A stretch of DNA of 64,000 nt, taken from NCBI GenBank assembly GCA_036874045.1, contig CM072339.1, forward strand, positions 2,983,501 through 3,047,500. The letters are read 5' to 3'. Positions 62,400-64,000 of this stretch are shown here, in pieces. Both the position numbers and the translations under genes were made by a program. The notes under the pieces are model-generated. The model ran no database searches. It was given only the letters and a program-made list of their open reading frames with translations, and was not told where the DNA came from. Every line of letters begins with the position of its first letter. Position 1 is the stretch's first letter. This DNA comes from Cymodocea nodosa (Eukaryota > Streptophyta > Magnoliopsida > Alismatales > Cymodoceaceae).

Positions 62400-62720
62400 T
62401 GGCCTAAAGCATGTCACCATCTTGTGATGACCTAAGGAGGGGGTTGAGGGTGAGAGAAGAGAAAAGGTTGAAGCAAGAGGGGAGAGGAGGTTAGGTAGAA
62501 TGGAAAGCTTAAGCATGAGATTGAAGACAAGTAGAGAATAGAGGTCAAGATAAGAGGAGTGGGGAGGTTGGGGTAGGAGGGGAGGGGAGGGGAGGTTGAG
62601 TGGAAGGGACAATCTAGTTAGGAGATTAGGGTTAGGAGGAGAGGGGAGGGAAGGCCAAGTGAAAGGGACGATCTAGGTAGGGGGCTGAGGGTAGGAGGGG
62701 AGGTTAGGGATTCCTTTACT
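62400..62720 (+). repeat. G-rich purine repeat
   Basis: Degenerate units of GGAGGTTxAGTGGAAGGGACxATCTAG type (near 62590 and 62645) within a tract of GGGGAGGGGAGG words. GGAGGGGAGGGGAGGGGAGG at about 62575-62595 meets the four-G-run rule for a quadruplex. Confidence 0.75.
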
Positions 62721-63264
62721 TTCAAAAGGGAGGAAGTGGGAAAGTTGGAGGAAGAAATCAATCTTTTATACCTAAAAAAGTGGAGGGATTCATTTCTTTT
62801 AGCTTCTATCATGCATAAACACAAAAAAAATAATATTCCTTTTCATCAAATTTTAAATGCACAAACCCTATCTTAAGGTAAATAATGTAATAAATGGTTC
62901 CTTAAACAAGAGAGTAGGATAATAGCATCACATTGGAATGTATTTTACTCCACTACATAGCTGCCCTACTATAATTGTCTATTTCTATTTCAATTATATT
63001 ATATTTTTTTGTTTTAGGTTTCTTTTGTGTTTGCTTCAAGTTGTATATATGCTCTAGCTTGAAAAAGAGTGCTAAAGTAAATAATGTCATAAATGGTAAA
63101 TAAGCAAGATTATTATCAAAGCTCATTCCATTCACAAATCTACATTTGTAAATTAGAAATGACAAATAGGCAAGATTACATGAAGTGATGAACACCACTT
63201 ATAGATGTTCAAATCACTCATTTCAATATATATGAACATGAGCATCCCTTACACTATACTTGTA

Positions 63265-63560
63265 ACAAATAACAACAACAATGACAATCTGAGTTATAAT
63301 CTTATTAGATAGGGTCAATCATATGAATTCTCTTTTTTCATGTATTTCTATCTATAGTCAAATCTTTTCTTACAATTCTTAATCAAATAATTTTAGGTTT
63401 TTTATACTTTTTTTATTTTTTTGCATTAATTAATTCTCTTCTTTTAACTATGTATTTTTTAGTCTCCTAAATATATAACCAAATCACCTATGTTGATTTT
63501 CTCTTATATTACCTTCCATTAGTGCAACTCCTATTTTACTCTTAATAAATTTATTTTTAT
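63265..63560 (-). pseudogene. RTE-type LINE 3' end fragment
   Basis: Antisense: IKSKIGVALMEGNIRENQHR then FGYIFRRLKN, matching IREKVGVAPIEDKMREnRLRWFGHVxRR at the C terminus of plant RTE ORFs. The left part (63268-63350), ACAACAACAATGACAATCTG...TAGGGTCAATCATATGAATT, is a decayed form of the widespread RTE 3' tail. This is a second copy of the family present at 61090-61560; they share an ~85-bp stretch (GCATTAATTAATTCTCTTCT). Confidence 0.65.
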
Positions 63561-63639
63561 CTTTTTTTTTCAATAAAACCCTAACCCAATATTATTCATC
63601 AAAGGAGCCTACAAACATAGGAGTGAAAAGAAACATCAA

Positions 63640-63910
63640 GGGGTAGATTTGATTGACTGAAGGATCTGAATCTAGAAACAAGGAAAATACACAACACAAG
63701 AAAAACAAAACACCTAAAATAGATCACCTTCTTCGGCTACTCAGAATACCAAGCGCATCCAAACAACCTTATTTGTGGGCCTCTTTAGGAGTATTAGCTC
63801 TAGAGAAGAGGCCTTGCCACCCTTTAAGACTTGCCTTAGCTATGATATCTGCAACCCGATTAGCCTCTCAAGGGATGAAGCGAAGGGAAATGATAGGAAT
63901 CTATTTGTTG
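63640..63910 (-). pseudogene. L1-type LINE RNase H tail, continuing off the right edge
   Basis: Antisense FIP, stop, EANRVADIIAKASLKGWQG then LFSRANTPKEA matches the end of the LINE RNase H domain (REANRVADxxAK). ORF2 upstream would lie beyond base 64000. Sequence left of it is the likely 3' UTR. Confidence 0.6.
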
Positions 63911-64000
63911 ACATAGCAAAATACACCCAGAAACAGAAAGATCTCTTAATTTGTTGTTGCCATTTATTTTTTATCTTATCCTTTATAGTATTAACACTTA

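Noticed and set aside
62349-62824. Antisense Leu/Pro/Ser-rich frames
   Set aside because: Translation of the G-rich purine array; compositional.
1-64000. tRNA, rRNA, organelle insert or endogenous pararetrovirus
   Set aside because: No cloverleaf-like A/B-box gene, no rRNA core, and no organelle gene string was noticed. All reverse transcriptases seen fit copia, gypsy, L1 or RTE types. A tRNAscan and BLAST run would be decisive.

Overview
The window looks like nuclear DNA of a flowering plant. It is AT-rich, carries a multi-exon gene with GT-AG introns, and is dense with plant-type transposable elements (Ty1/copia, Ty3/gypsy, hAT, PIF/Harbinger, L1-type and RTE-type LINEs). Introns of 5 to 11 kb suggest a lineage with inflated introns, such as a magnoliid, basal eudicot or woody dicot. 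The species cannot be told from the sequence.

One host gene dominates, on the + strand from the ATG at 7975 to at least 60150. It encodes a leucine-rich-repeat receptor-like kinase of the LRR-VIII type: signal peptide, LRR ectodomain, malectin-like domain, one membrane span, Ser/Thr kinase. I could place 23 exons (2712 nt, 904 codons, no stop or frame break), with splice phases that agree at every junction. The last kinase subdomains, expected in one or two further exons, are not found before the window ends. Six introns (1, 6, 7, 11, 12, 19) are longer than 2.5 kb; all but intron 1 consist mostly of old nested transposons, and intron 1 carries a MITE.

Layout. 1-4532: decayed PIF/Harbinger transposon whose own intron holds a gypsy-like LTR fragment. 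4536-7970: AT-rich intergenic DNA with degenerate tandem repeats, then the promoter region. 7975-11809: exons 1-6, with a Harbinger-type MITE in intron 1. 11810-21224 (intron 6): gypsy gag-protease remnant split by a solo LTR, a chromovirus remnant, a deleted copia. 21297-32158 (intron 7): hAT remnant, then a copia split by a second, structurally complete but dead copia (26147-31181). 32159-32802: exons 8-11. 32803-40241 (intron 11): hAT remnant split by a 1.8-kb solo LTR with an exact target duplication. 40317-46101 (intron 12): copia with a nested antisense copia. 46102-47578: exons 13-19. 47579-58690 (intron 19): two interlocked copias, a near-full-length L1-type LINE, a gypsy gag. 58691-60150: exons 20-23 (kinase). 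60151-64000: RTE and L1-type LINE pieces and purine-rich repeats.

The most unusual signal is a roughly 138-bp repeat unit, each with a CACGTG-type G-box and paired inverted CGGAxAGTTA / TAACTATCCG motifs. It occurs as arrays in two different elements (about 1230-1890 and 36240-37250), with a likely eroded third copy near 14560-15060. No prokaryotic features, CRISPR arrays, tRNA or rRNA genes were recognised.
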